Shown piece after piece: positions 10,579-22,821 of a stretch of 64,000 nucleotides of DNA. Position 1 is the stretch's first letter, and each line of letters starts with the position of its first letter. Position numbers and translations under genes: made by a program. The notes under the pieces were generated by a model. The model worked only from the letters and a program-made list of their open reading frames with translations. It had not been told where the DNA came from and did not search any database. The DNA is taken from NCBI GenBank assembly GCA_048772705.1, contig JBLWGC010000133.1:149531-213530 (forward strand), read 5' to 3'. The stretch comes from Leidyana gryllorum EB-2025a. Taxonomy: Eukaryota; Apicomplexa.

Positions 10579-10890
10579 AGGTGGAGGTAGTCTGACATGA
10601 TGAGCAGACTCTTGAGTTGAGTCTCGTTGAGAGATTCCATTCTCTCTTCCAAAGTTTGCAGCATTCGTCGTCGGACATCCACACTGAGATGAGATGAGAG
10701 TTGTTGGAAGCTCCCAAACTACTCACTTAGTTTCGTTTCGTGTTTCTCGGTCGAGGCCTACCAGTCCGCGGGTTTCCTCGTCCAAATACTCCAGCGTCTT
10801 CTCCACTTCTGTCTGGGTTAGTCGCAAACGGGGTACGTAGAGGGGGCTCGGCCACTCGTCGTCGGCAACTGCTGCTGGTGTACCACTCAT
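10575..10890 (-). CDS. Small orphan protein, 90 residues
   Basis: Exon 1 (10890-10727) and exon 2 (10683-10575) join across a 43-nt intron with a clean GTGAGT donor and CTCAG acceptor. Codons total 91 with the stop. The product starts MSGTPAAVADDEW and has an acidic middle (TEVEKTLEYLDEETRG). It ends in a Leu-rich, probably helical tail (RRMLQTLEERMESLNETQ). I recognise no family; a short coiled-coil subunit of some complex is plausible. Its TAA (10577-10575) overlaps the TAG of the convergent GalNAc-T gene (10576-10578). Confidence 0.6.
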
Positions 10891-10938
10891 GGCCCCCTTT
10901 TTTTGTCGATTCCAATTCTGGTAGACTTGCTGTGACTA

Positions 10939-13232
10939 CTAACTCGAGCTGGTGGTAGGTGTCCCGAAAAGAGTGCTTCGCAACAGACTATCCCCACTAT
11001 CCCCCGCACTATCTGCCTGGGCCCCCCCTTCGCTGGCGGATTTGGTTGTCTCTAAGAGTTTGTCGAGTTTCCAACTGGATCGTGCCGGTCTGAGCTCCGG
11101 GAAGTCGTCAACAGTATCTTTGCGAATGAACGCGGAGGGTTGGCGGTCAGCCATGAGGTCAATTTCAGACTGACCCATCCGGCGGAATGGTCGGATTGCT
11201 AAGTTTATGTGATCGTCTCTCAATATCTCTTCCATGACACCCGGCTCAGCTCCATAGACGCATTCATCCAATTTATACGGTTTCTCACTCAGCGCTCCTA
11301 CATATTGTGGCTCTTCGGAGGCCAGCCGCGAGTCAACAAAGTAGTCAGCGCCGTGTCTGTATTTGAGGTTATCGGCTTCGAACTTCATTTGTTGGCCGAC
11401 CGTTCCCTTGATCATGTGCCGGACTCCCATTTCTTCACGACGTACTTCTCTCAAATGGTCTCGAAGGTGTTTCATCTCCTCCTTGTCGGTTCTCTTCCAC
11501 CACGGCTTGTACTCGCCGGGCACTTCCGAGTCGCTAGTGGTGCTGCTTGTGTCCTCCCCGCGTTCTCGTGCCTTTTGGATCGCCGAGGCCCGAGCTCTCA
11601 TCATCCGGAGTCGCTGTTGCACCTGGCGACGGACAGGATTCAAAAGATCCGTCACAGAACAGTATGGGGACTCGAACGTCATAAGGGTCGGCTGGGGGAG
11701 GTCCCCCTCGGCCTCTTCGTGGCCGTAGTGGGTATGATAGCCGACAACTTGATCAGTTATGAGATTGGCACCCGGCTTGGGCCGAAGTTTGCGAACCCTA
11801 TCGGTTGATGGTGAGTGATGTCATGGACTGGAAGAGCTAACTTACAGTGTCGAAGCAGTCTCTGCGGCTTCTTGATCAGCCAACAGGGCTTTGGCGGTCT
11901 CTGGAGGCAGCAATTCCGGCCGAAGATGCATGATGAGTACTCTGGCTACTTCACCAAAGGACACCATCACTTCGTCGCGCAGCTCAGGCGCTCTCTTCAT
12001 TTTGTGTGCCTCGATCTGATTGAGACCGGCGAGCAGCGAGTTGAGGTGCTGACGACTGACTTGGCTCTGAGGGGAACGGCACAACAGAGTGTCGGTGTCA
12101 AGTCGGGAGGAGAGTCGCTTACCAGTGATATCTGATCCGGGACCCAGACACGTTCGTCTGGAACGCCAGAGAAGTCATTATAGAATTTGAGTGCGAGATC
12201 CTTGCAGAAAGTGACCTCTTTTTTGATCATTCCAATGAACAGACGCAGAGGTCCCAGGAAGAGCTGTTGATCGTCGTTGAAAGATCCTTTGGTGGCGGCG
12301 TTTGAGCGTGGAGTGCCCTTTGGAGGGGGAGGAGGTGGCTGTGATTGTGTCTTGTTTGGAAAATAAAGTTGGCCGGGATTCTTGATGTGTTGCCATAAGA
12401 GCTGTGCGACTTCTTTGATTTGGTGTCCTGCCGCCTCGGCGGCATCGAGAACGTATTCGCAGGCCTCGTTGGGATTGTCGTGTGGAAGCGCAGGCAGATA
12501 GACATTGTCTTTGGTGGTGAGGGCGATGCGTTGATCGCCTTTTTCGAGCGGATCCTTGGAGGATTCGAGCGGGAAGAACCCAAAGGCGTGCCAGGCCAAG
12601 TAGCTTTTGGCACAGACTTTCTTGAGATCAGCCATATAACAAAGGCCGGATCCCAGAGGTTCCGATGACACTTTGTCGGCGAGTTGGAAGATGCCGTAGA
12701 CGAGATAGAGAATCTTCTCGAGATTCCGCAAATGGCCCCCAATACCTCTGCCGGTCTCCAGTTCATAGGGATACTGACAGAAACATCGATGACCTTTGAG
12801 TTTCTCCTCGCGTCGGAGTACTTTGACATACTCTTTATGCTGTTCGAGAGTCAACCCTGCGGCGTGGATCCCGTATTGATTACCCTCGTCGTCCCCCATC
12901 TCCTCCGCCCGTTCTTCGCGGAGCGTCAGATGACGTTGGGGGAGGTGGAAACACACCGGGCCGGGTGCCGGGGAGGGCGAGGCGGACTGCCACCAGCCAT
13001 AGAAGCCTTTGGACTCGAGGGCTATCTTCAGAGTGGGGGCCAGAGGGACCTCTTCATAGTCATCAGGTGGGTATTTGCGCGGGGGGATTCCCGGGAGCTG
13101 TTCAGGAGGGAGTTTGGGATTGGGGATATCGAGATTCGCGAGCTCGAGACGCTTCAAAGTAGCCTCCAGTGATTGTCTATCGACAACAGAGGTGGCAGAA
13201 GCTCTGCCATGGGATGGAGCGCTAGTGGACAT
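10939..13232 (-). CDS. Unrecognised 729-residue cytosolic or nuclear protein
   Basis: Exons 13232-12124 (or 12123), 12066-11846 and 11797-10939 join with matched phases into one 729-residue protein. The introns are about 57 and 48 nt. There is no signal peptide or membrane segment. Features visible are an early Pro-rich stretch (PNPKLPPEQLPGIPPRKYPP), a Cys/His-containing block around residues 145-215 (GHRCFCQYPYELETG), and a poly-Pro run near residue 310. The C-terminus is highly charged and helical (RMMRARASAIQKARERGED). I could not match it to a family by eye. Scaffold or RNA-processing roles would fit the composition but are guesses. Confidence 0.6.
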
Positions 13233-13261
13233 ATCGAGGAGCAGCGCTGCTCCATTGCCAT

Positions 13262-13575
13262 TCAGAGCTCTTTATTCAGTTGGGCAAGATAGTCATGGGC
13301 CAATTTGACTGCTCGTTCGGGTAATTTGGTTTCATAGTGTTTCAAACAATACTCAATCGGTCGTTTGGCCTCCGCGGTGATGTCTTTGGCGTCCAATTCC
13401 ATCCAAAGCAACCAATTGGCGCAAAACTTGTAGTCGGGTTCCGCTGGGATCCTTAGATCGGGGTCCTCCGCCACCTTGAAAACGCAGCTATGCACACGCA
13501 TTGGACACAATTTGGCCTTACCGACAATGCCAGCGATACCCACACAGCCTTAGACCAGAAGAAGAACAATCGCAT
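13262..13575 (-). CDS. Small protein with signal-peptide-like N-terminus, 88 residues
   Basis: Exon 1 (13575-13522) encodes MRLFFFWSKAVWVSLALS, which looks like a signal peptide. Exon 2 (13474-13262) encodes a mixed-charge domain with two Cys (YKFCANWLL, IEYCLKHYE) ending AQLNKEL. The 47-nt intron has a GTAAGG donor and a TTTTCAAG acceptor, and phases match. An unspliced start at 13543 would also be open but loses the signal peptide. The family is not recognised. It may be a small secreted or ER-lumen protein, or a mitochondrial membrane-associated subunit. It is followed upstream by DPM2 on the same strand. Confidence 0.5.
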
Positions 13576-13631
13576 GGTGCACCTCACAGGTAGCTTCACC
13601 CGTCTCATCTTAGGGGTGCCACATGGTGACC

Positions 13632-13943
13632 CTAATTATTGCTGCTTGCGAGATACTTTGCAATGTGTTCCCGCCGTTTAGCGCGTTCAGCTGACATTGA
13701 GTAATTCCCAAAGAGAGGAATGACATCGCCAAAAGTCAGAATCCACCCGATACACACTGTGGCGAAAGCAAACAGGATCCCCATCCATATGGCCGGGATT
13801 AGTAATGCATATTTTCGGGCCGGAAAGTACCATTGCAGCTGCTGATCAGCGTCGAGGAATGGTGTAAACACCATCCAAGCTGCCCAATACGTGAACGCAC
13901 ATGTTGCCAAGATGATATATATTGGAGAGTTGTAGAGTGGCAT
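13632..13943 (-). CDS. DPM2: DPM2-like subunit of dolichol-phosphate-mannose synthase
   Basis: This single-exon protein of 103 residues starts MPLYNSPIYIIL. Two membrane segments (residues about 7-27 and 49-70) flank a short loop with FTPFLDADQQLQWYFPARKY, close to the F-x-D...FLPR-Y loop of DPM2. DPM2 stabilises DPM synthase in the ER membrane, which makes Dol-P-Man for GPI anchors and glycans. The C-terminus is longer than in animals and ends in a basic tail. Reading upstream past this ATG is possible but would cross the divergent gene's 5' end, so 13943 is chosen. The assignment rests on the loop and topology only. Confidence 0.65.
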   Translation of the reverse strand: MPLYNSPIYIILATCAFTYWAAWMVFTPFLDADQQLQWYFPARKYALLIPAIWMGILFAFATVCIGWILTFGDVIPLFGNYSMSAERAKRREHIAKYLASSNN

Positions 13944-13971
13944 TAGGACACAAAAAAAGAGCGAGTGAGAG

Positions 13972-16885
13972 ATGAATACATCCTCCTCTGTACGTTGGCA
14001 CCCCCGCCGCCCAGTAGTCAAGCAAACCCCCTCAACGCCTTTGTTTCAACCATACATTCCACATCATGAATACAGAGAGAAAGTGGCTCGAGGCGAACTT
14101 GTCAAAGGTGTACTCCATGTCAACATCAAAATGCCCAATGACGCCTTCGTGAGAGCCAAAGGACCCTACATGCGTGTTCAAGATGAGGATGACTACACCG
14201 CGTACGATGAAGACGTCTTCGTCTCTGGGCTCATTCCGCGCAACCGCGCCTTCCATGGGGACACTGTTGCCGTCGAGGTAAGCAACACCCACCTTCTGAC
14301 CCAAATTGCCGCCGTCACAGCTGCTTCCCATGGAGCAATGGAAGTCCTTGAGCGTCAACGAAGATCCAAACTCGCCCCCAACCGATCCAAAGCCAACTGG
14401 CCAAATCGTATATGTGGACAAGAAGGAGCATGAGGGCTGTATGAAGGGGTATTTCGCCGTATTGCGGAGTAATCGCAGTCAGACAGACAACAGGGACCTG
14501 GAAGCCTCACGAGGTGACGAATTCCGCAGCGATCTCTATGTCAACTGGAAAACCGATCCCCGGATTCGCGCTGTCCCCATAGACCGTCGCATTCCATGGA
14601 TGGTTATACCTGTCAGCGACATTGCGGCTTCTTCGGACTTCCAACATCTTCTCGAATCTGAGAATTTACCCGAATTCACTGTATTTGTGGTCTATATGAA
14701 CCACTGGAAGGAATCCGCGCGGTTGCCAGAAGGACGGATTGACTCCGTCATCGGCGAGCTCAATACGGTCGCTACCTGCGAATATGTAAGTGTGTGTCGA
14801 TTGGTGTCTCCTGCGGAAACCGTCATCGTGTGCCCTTTCCGTTTCCGAACGCTGTTCACTGGGGCAATGATGGGCGTAAACCTTTCTGTATCCTTCAGAT
14901 GGCTATGCATCAATCGGCTGGACTGGTAGCGGACCACATGAATTGCTTCACTGAGGAGGTGGAGAAGAATGCGGAAGAGCTGATTGCTACTGAGCAGGCC
15001 GGTCGCAGGCAGCCGGGGCGAGTGAACCTCAGGAGTAAGTGGGAGAGATTTCAGTGAATGGTGATTGATGCGTTTCTTTTCATTGTGCAGATGAGCGGGT
15101 GATTACCATTGATCCCACAACCGCGAAGGATTTGGACGATGCCATTCACGTGAAGCGCATAGAAGACGCTCGAGAGGGTCGTCATTTGGAGATCGGCGTT
15201 CATATTGCAGATGTCAGCTATTTTTTGCCCTATGGCTGCCCTGTGGATACAGAGGCTCGGAGACGGACGACCACAGTGTATCTGCCGCACAAAGCGTTTC
15301 ACATGTTGCCGCGATCGTTGTGTCAGAACGTGTGCTCGCTGAATCCTGGGGTGGATAAGCTAACGTTCTCTTGTATTTTCTATTTGGATTATGAAGGGCG
15401 GTTGTTGGAGAAGAAGCCGCCAAAGTTCTTTCGATCTTTGATCCAAACTAAATATCGTTTGAATTACGACGAAGTACAGAATATTCTGGAGAAACATCGC
15501 CCTGAGATCGCTGGGAAAAAGGATGCTTTGGCACCAATTGTGTATTTGGTGCCCGATGTTGACGTCGCTGACTCAAAGCTTGAAAGTCCAGAGCATCCCG
15601 AGTATCCAGTAGCTGATCTCACAGCTGATTTGTTGCTGCTGGAACAGGTCACCCAGAAGCTGCGGGCCCACCGATTTGAAAATGGGGCTCTGGAATTACA
15701 TAAAGTGCAATTACGCTTCGTTTGCGATCCCGATAGTAACTTGCCTATGTCAGTTGCTGTCGACCCGCATAACGCCTCACATGAACTTATAGAAGAGCTT
15801 ATGCTCATGGCGAATCGTTTGGTGGCAAAGAAGCTCATGACAGGCTACTACGGCCCGTGGGCAGTTCTTCGGCACCATCCTCCACTTCTAAGCCAGAAGG
15901 CTGAGAAGGTGGCAAGACAGCTCAAGAAACTCGATCTTCCTGTCCACGAGCTTCACAATGCCGGGGGAGTTCATAAGATTATCACCACAGCGTATAAGAA
16001 GAAGGGCAAACGAGTGGCGATGGCAGTCGAGCAGATTATCATTGAAGCCATGTGTCTTGCCAGATATGGCGTCTTGGACCAAGAGAACTTTGAACCCTTC
16101 CATTTTGGACTCTCCTTTACGGAATATACACACTTTACCTCCCCCATTAGGTGAGCCGTCAATCTTTGACGGATGTTAATCGTTCCTTCTCAGGCGATAT
16201 CCCGATGTGTTGGTACACCGCTTGCTGGATTTGACTCTGCGAGCGGAAAAAGGTGGTCTTGTTAAGCCATATAAGAGGATCGCCCACGAGGATCTTCCTG
16301 AGCTTCGCTCCCAAGGCTTGGAGTTTTGTGATCTGGAGTCCTTACTCATGACGTGTAACGATAAGAAGGAGGCTGCCAAGAAGGCGGGCGAAACGGGAGC
16401 TGAGTTTTGGCTCCTGATGCACCTCTCAGCCTTGCCTGAGCCGCCTACAACACTCGGAACCGTTCTCGAGGTGGCTGACAAATCCATCCTAATATTCGTT
16501 GCTGAGTTCAATGCGAAATCCAGAATAGAATACTCTATGGTTGGATGGGATACCGACCGCGTGAAGATGAAGCTCCCGAAGAAATATGAGGTGGGTGAAC
16601 TCCGACCATATCGGCTCAACATTGTGTGTGTACGTTTCTGAACAGTCGCAGATCGATCTTCCGTCCTCCTTCTCTCTGACCAAGGTGGGCGAAGCTGTGG
16701 ACATTCACTGGTCGTCGGGAGCTACGCAGCATGTCGAGCAGTTTGGCTATATTCCGGTCTGGTGCATACCCACCCGAGAAGTACCGATGAAAGTTCAAGT
16801 TTTAGCGCTAAACCCGGCACATCCCAAATTCCAGTCGATGGTGGCCCTTGAGAAAAAGTTGACAGCCGTGAGGCATAAAGATTGA
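13972..16885 (+). CDS. DIS3L2: DIS3L2/SSD1-type 3'-5' exoribonuclease (RNB family)
   Basis: This cytoplasmic RNase degrades RNA from the 3' end. The order is a cold-shock domain (GELVKGVLHVNIKMPNDAF, VFVSGLIPRNRAFHGD), a second OB region, and the RNB catalytic domain. RNB shows ITIDPTTAKDLDDAIHV with the metal-binding Asp residues, IGVHIADVSYF, LCQNVCSLNPGVDKLTFS and YTHFTSPIRRYPD. An S1-like end follows. There is no PIN domain, which separates it from DIS3. Introns lie after VAVE, CEY, NLRS, SPIR and LNI; the last is only 22 or 28 nt. The gene starts 28 bp from divergent DPM2 and ends 27 bp before UBA1. Confidence 0.88.
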
Positions 16886-16912
16886 GCCTTAGTTAGTGCC
16901 AAAAAAAGTGCG

Positions 16913-19900
16913 ATGGAAAGCGATACCATGATGGAAAGCCCTGCTAAAGTCGCCGGTAATGTCGATATGGACTTGTATTCACGCCAGTTGGGCGCCTATG
17001 GTCTGGAAACGATGAGCAAGTTGGTCGGCCTCAAAGTCCTCATGACTGGACTCCAAGGCGCCGGTGCCGAGACAGGTAACATTGCGTGTGTGTATTTGTG
17101 CTGTGACTTATATTGGGTTGTGTAACACAGCAAAGAATTTGATCCTGGCCGGTCCGGGCTCTGTCACCATTCACGATGGGAGTCTGGTGGATGTGAGTGA
17201 CTTGGGGTCGAATTTTCTGCTCCGTCAAGAAGATGTTGGGAAGCGCACACGTGCGGAAGCGAGTTTGGAAGGGCTTCGAGCCTTGAATCCCTACGTGAAT
17301 GTCCAACTGCATCGTGGATCCATCAACGAGCAAATCATCAGTCAACATAATGTTCTGATCGTTTGCAATATGACTCGACAGAAACACAACGAGTTCAACG
17401 CGATTTGTCGAAGACACAATGTTGGCTTCATCTCCATGGGAGTATTTGGCTTGGCCTGTTACGTCTTTGTTGACTACGGAAAGGAGTTCACTGTGACGGA
17501 CCCGGATGGTGAAGAACCTAAACAGGTTATCATTGAGTCTGTGATATCAAGCGGGAAATCAACCACCATCAATTGTGTGGATGAGAAGCGCTTGCCATTT
17601 CAAAATGGTGAATACATCACTTTAAGCGAAATCGAAGGAATGGATGCTCTGAATCACTTGGGACCTATTCAAATAGGACGCTGCGCGAAGCACTCATTCG
17701 AAATTGAAGTGGACTCGTCCAAAATGGGCACCTACATCAAAGGTGGTCTCGCCCGCCAGGTGAAACGTCCCCGAACAATGGCTTTTCGCAGCTTCCCAGA
17801 AGCTTGCGACAGACCTATTCCGAGTGGCAGCGAGATTCCGTGCCTCATCACTCCCGACTTGGGGAAGTTTGGTCGTAGTGAACAGCTGCACATCGCCATG
17901 CAGGCGTTGTGGGCCTATGATGCCTCCCACGAATGCCTTCCAGAGCCTCGAGATCCCACTGCTTGTACTCAAGTGTACCGTCTGGCTGTGGAAATCAATG
18001 AGAAATACAAATCTCTGATTAAGGAAGGCAAAGGTGACGGTGTTATATCTGTGGAAGAGGTTGACAAGTCAATCTGTACAAAGTTGGCTAGTCACGCTCT
18101 TTGCCACATTTCACCTATGGCAACATTCATAGGTGGCGTAGTGGCTCAGGAAGTCATCAAGTACACTGGAAAATACACTCCCCTTCATCAATGGCTGTAC
18201 TTTGATGCTTTCGAGATTCTCGAAAATCTGCCATCGACCTTTGAAGAGCATCCGGAAGACTTTACTCCAAAGCACTGCCGAACTGATGATCAAATTCTGC
18301 TTTGGGGAACCAAAGTTCAGAGCATCTTGGAGAATCTCAACGTCTTCTTGGTGGGTGCTGGAGCCTTAGGTTGTGAATATCTGAAAAACCTGGCAATGCT
18401 CGGCGTGGCTACGGCTCCAGGAGGCAAGGGACTAATCTCGGTAACTGATATGGACCGCATTGAAGTATCGAATCTCAATCGACAATTCCTCTTCCGACGC
18501 CAGCACGTGGGCAAGCCCAAGTCCCTGACTGCGGCTGAGGCCATCAAAGCGATGAACCCGAACATCAACGTCAAGGCCATGGAGACGCGGGTTGGAGTGG
18601 AGACTGAAAATATTCTTACTGACGAATTCTGGGATGGACTGGATATCGTCGTCAATGCCCTCGATAACATTCCGAGCCGTTTGTACGTGGACGGAAAATG
18701 TGTGTGGCACCTCAAGCCCCTCTTGGAATCTGGTACTCTTGGCACAAAAGGCAACGTGCAAGTTGTCGTCCCAGAGAAGACTGAGTCGTACGGTGACTCT
18801 CGTGACCCTCCTGAGGAGTCCATCCCGCTCTGTACACTCAGACATTTCCCTAATCAGATTGAACACACCATCGAGTGGGCTCGGGACCTCTTCCAGGGCT
18901 ATTTCACGGATGCTGTGCAAGAAACCCAAAAGGTGGTGGCCGACCCCGAACAGGCGCTCAAAGCTCTGAACACCACCGTCGGGTCAGCCTCGCAGAGGCG
19001 CACTCAACTGGAAAAGATTGCGAATCTGTTAGAAGTGACCGCTCCCAATCCAACCTTCGATAAATGCGTCGCATTCGCCGCAAACCAATTCCACTATCTT
19101 TTTAACACGGATATCGCTCAGTTGTTGTACAACTTCCCCCTCGATCACGTCACCAGCAATGTAAGTACTGTGACTGACTATCTCATGGCGGTCTCTCTGT
19201 GCAGGGAGTGCCCTTCTGGTCCGGACCCAAGCGAGCTCCACACATCTTGGAGATGGATCCGAATGATCCGCTCCACAACAGCTTCTTGTTGGCAACAGCC
19301 AACCTCGTGGCCGAGTCTTTGGGTATTGCACAAGTTCGGGACCCACAGAAGGTGGCCGAGTTGGCCAAGAAAGTCCAATTGGCACCTTTCCAACCACGCA
19401 AGGTAGTGATCAAGACAGATGATAACGACAACACAGCTGATGAGGCTTCTTCCGTGGGAGGTGGCGATGATGAGAGGATGTGTGCTGAGCTGGAACAGCG
19501 CATTCGAGATTTGGTGAAGGGTGTGCAAAGCCAAGGCGTTCAATTGTCACCTGCTGAATTCGAAAAGGACGACGACACCAACTTCCATATCGACTTTGTC
19601 ACTGCTGCTGGGAATCTGCGTGCCCGCAACTACTCGATCCCCGAGGCTGAAAGATGGAAGGCCAAGATCATCGCAGGCAAAATTATCCCTGCTGTGGCGA
19701 CAGCCACCGCCATGGTGACCGGTCTGGCCACTCTGGAGCTGATCAAAATGGTGACGCGCGAAAAGCGACCCATGGAGCACTTCAAGAACTCCTTTGCTAA
19801 CTTGGCACTTCCCGAATTCATGTTGGTCGAGCCAATGCCACCGAAGAAGACTGTCGATAGCGACTATGATCCCATCGTTGGGGGAGCGGTGCGAGCAAAG

Positions 19901-20306
19901 CCCAATGGGTTCACCAGCTGGGACAAAGTGGAGGTGGACTGCCGAGGGGCACCCTTGCAAACATTGGTGGACCAGATAGAATCGAAGTTTGAGACTGAAG
20001 TGAGCATATTGTCAGCAGGCAATCTGTGTTTGTACAACGCGTACGACCGAAGTCAGAAGAGTCGGTTGCAGGAGCCAATGAAAGCCGTAAGTTGTGTGAA
20101 TAAATTGATGGTGGAAACACGTGTGTGGTATTGCGCGTCTCGGTGGCTTGTTTTATGATATCTTGGCCATCTCCTATTATTCGCAGCTATTGGAGCGGTT
20201 GACCAAAGAAGAGTTGGCGAAGAACTACGCTATTGTCCAGGCCTGTTGCACTGATTCGGACGGGACTGACGTGAGCATTCCCACCATCAAGTGTTACTTC
20301 GTCTAG
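16913..20306 (+). CDS. UBA1: UBA1 ubiquitin-activating enzyme E1
   Basis: UBA1 adenylates ubiquitin, loads it as a thioester and passes it to E2 enzymes. Two adenylation repeats are seen: an inactive one starting VLMTGLQGAGAET and an active one starting FLVGAGALGCEYLKNLAML. NRQFLFRRQHVGKPKS follows. The catalytic Cys is in ESIPLCTLRHFP (codon at 18831-18833), followed by a long second catalytic cysteine half-domain region (GVPFWSGPKRAPH). The C-terminal ubiquitin-fold domain ends CYFV. Length is about 1040 residues, as usual. Introns are seen after GAET (about 17075), at about 19161 and at about 20087. The start ATG at 16913 gives MESDTMMESP, then the conserved LYSRQLGAYG. Confidence 0.95.
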
Positions 20307-20325
20307 CTTTTCCGGTCTTTGATGA

Positions 20326-20877
20326 TCATTTCTTTTCCTGATCGGATGACGCCATTAACCATTGCGCCACTTGCCTCAACCGCGAGGCAGTTGGTAACGT
20401 GTAGTCAGCGTGTGAGCCGGCTTGTTTCTCCCATTCGCTGTAGCCCAAAATCGGTGTGTACTCCGCAAAGGAAGGCTTGCTTACCATAGTCGGCGTTTTG
20501 CATACTCCTCCTTGTCAAAGTGATAGGGATTGTTGAGAAGCGGTGTAGGTAGTCCTTGTACCATCGTACTGCCAGCTGTTATGAGTGACAACCCTCCCAC
20601 AACAAATGCGACAAGGTATAATCTGTAGTGTTATGTACGATGATTAGGACCACAGTACATGTAGGTAGGCTAACCGGGAAGCATAAGAGCCATCAGACAT
20701 GAAGACGCCAAATGGGCCCGATTGTCGATCAGCCAGATCGGACATAGCTAGGTCGATAGTATAAGCTGATTGTGGGGGGGGCTTACTTCTGCGTCGAGAG
20801 AGCTGCGCTCCCAAAACGAGCAGTAGGAGTGTTCCAGTAGTGACTAAGAGCCATCCAAGACGCTTGAGGTTTGCCAT
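20326..20877 (-). CDS. Small two-TM membrane protein, 137 residues
   Basis: Four exons of 91, 73, 138 and 112 nt total 414 nt with perfectly matched phases, giving 137 residues. The protein starts MANLKRLGWLLVTTGTLLLL (first membrane segment). A second segment follows (LYLVAFVVGGLSLITAGSTM), then a hydrophilic tail rich in Lys and Glu (HFDKEEYAKRR) ending SDQEKK. The family is not recognised; an ER or mitochondrial inner-membrane assembly factor would suit the size. It ends 19 bp from the convergent UBA1 stop and starts 47 bp from divergent CCT6. None of the exons is long, so simple ORF calling would miss it. Confidence 0.6.
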
Positions 20878-20924
20878 TCTTCTTTGGTGTTGGACCAAAA
20901 ATTTAAGTCATCAAATTTTGCCCC

Positions 20925-22778
20925 ATGGCCTCTCTGCACAGTGTCAACCCCAAGGCAGACCTGTTGCGCCACAGCCAGGTGAGTAGCGGACGTTACAATG
21001 AGTGTATTACATACATACGCAGGCGTTAGCGGCAAATGTGAATGCCGCTCGAGGGCTGCAAGAGGTGTTAACTAGCAACTTGGGCCCAAAGGGGACCCTT
21101 AAGATGCTGGTGGGAGGAGCCGGGCAGATCAAGACAACCAAAGATGGCAATGTGCTCTTGAAGGAAATGCACATTCAGCATCCTGTGGCTGCTCTGATTG
21201 CCAGGGCCGCCGGCGCACAAGATATTGTGACCGGCGACGGTAGTACGAGTGACGTTCTGGTTATGGGTGAATGCCTCAAGATAGCGGAGCGTTTGATTGA
21301 GCAGTCTGTGCACCCCAGACTCCTCTGCGCCGGTTTGGATCTCGCCCGAGAGGAAGCCATAAAGTTTCTGGAGAAGTACAAACGCCCAATGCCACAAATC
21401 GGCAGTGATCGTGAACTGATGGAGAACATTGCTCGTTGCTCTCTTGCCACCAAACTCGAGTCAAACTTGGCTGAGCAGCTCACTCATATACTGGTCGACG
21501 CCATCCTGTGCATCATGGGACCTAACTGGGAGAAGGTGAGCTTTTATACGCCTACAGTACCGAAACATCATCGTTCCCTTTCACAGGACTCTGAGGAAGG
21601 CCGCATCCCTCTGGACCTCTTCATGATTGAGGTTCTGGCTATGAAACAGGGGCTCAGCAATGAGACCCGTTTCATCCGCGGAATGGTGATGGATCATGGG
21701 TGCCGTCACCCTGATATGCCCACTCACCTCAAACGATGCTATGTGCTCACTTGCAACGTCTCTTTGGAGTACGAGAAGACTGAAGTCAACTCTGCTTTCT
21801 TCTACAGCTCTGCTGAACAACGCTCTCGCCTCGCAGAGGCCGAGCGTCGGTTCACTGATATGAAGGTCCAGAAAATCATTGACCTAAAACGTCAAGTTTG
21901 CACTGAAGACAACAAGTGCAACTTTGTCATCTTCAACCAGAAGGGCATTGATCCCCCCAGTCTCGATATGCTCGCCAGAGAAGGCATCATGGCTCTCAGA
22001 CGGGTCAAACGCCGTAATATGGAAAGATTGACTTTGTGCTGTGGTGGTAATCCTGTGAACGCTGTGGACGACCTGAGCGCTGAGGACCTTGGATTTGCTG
22101 ATTCTGTTTGGGAAATATCGATGGGTGATGAGAAATATACTTTCGTGGAAGGCGTCAAAGACCCTCGCAGTTGCGCTATACTCATCAAGGGCCCGACCGA
22201 CCACGCAATCGAACAGGTAAATTCGTGTGCACACACTTTCGGGGAGGCAAAGTTGTGTGTGCAGATCAAAGATGCCATCCGCGATGGTCTGAGAGCTGTA
22301 CGGAATGCTCTGGTTGACAAGGCTTTGGTGCCAGGTGCTGCGGCTTTCGAAGTTGCGTGCTGCGAGCACTTGAAAGAGTATGCCGCTAATGAGGTGTCTG
22401 GCAAAGCCAAGATGGGTGTAACGTTGTTTGGCGAGGCATTGTTGGCAATTCCACGGGCCTTGGCTAAGAATGCAGCTTGGGACCCACAGGTACATAACTT
22501 GCAGTGGGTTTTTGGCTTCAACAATTGGTGTGTTTTGACAGGACTCTCTGTTCAAAGTGGAGGAGCGGTACCGGGAGCTGAAGAAGGGTCAGCAAGATGA
22601 TTTGGTGGACGTGGGTTTGGATCTTCAGACTGGCGAGACGTGTTGTCCTTCGTTGAAGGGTATTTGGGATTCAGTATCAGTGAAGAAGCAAATGATTGTG
22701 TTGGTGACTACTCTTGCAGCCCAATTACTCTTGGTGGATGAAATCATCAAGGCGGGCAAACAAATGGGCCGTGGCTGA
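20925..22778 (+). CDS. CCT6: CCT6 (TCP-1 zeta) chaperonin subunit
   Basis: This is a subunit of the cytosolic TRiC/CCT ring that folds actin and tubulin. Exon 1 starts MASLHSVNPKADLLRHSQ and the first intron is GTGAGT...CGCAG. The ATP-binding blocks are LTSNLGPKGTLKMLV, KTTKDGNVLL and ITGDG-type IVTGDGSTSDVL. Later come VPGAAAFEVACCEHL and the zeta-like VKKQMIVLVTTLAAQLLLVDEI at the C-terminus. The NPKA start and QIQHP-type MHIQHPVAAL favour zeta over the other seven subunits. Length is about 550 residues, as usual. Three further introns follow NWEK, AIEQ and WDPQ. Confidence 0.92.
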
Positions 22779-22821
22779 TTCTGTCGTTTTGATTGCGGAC
22801 GGCACAGCGAGTGAGCTACTA

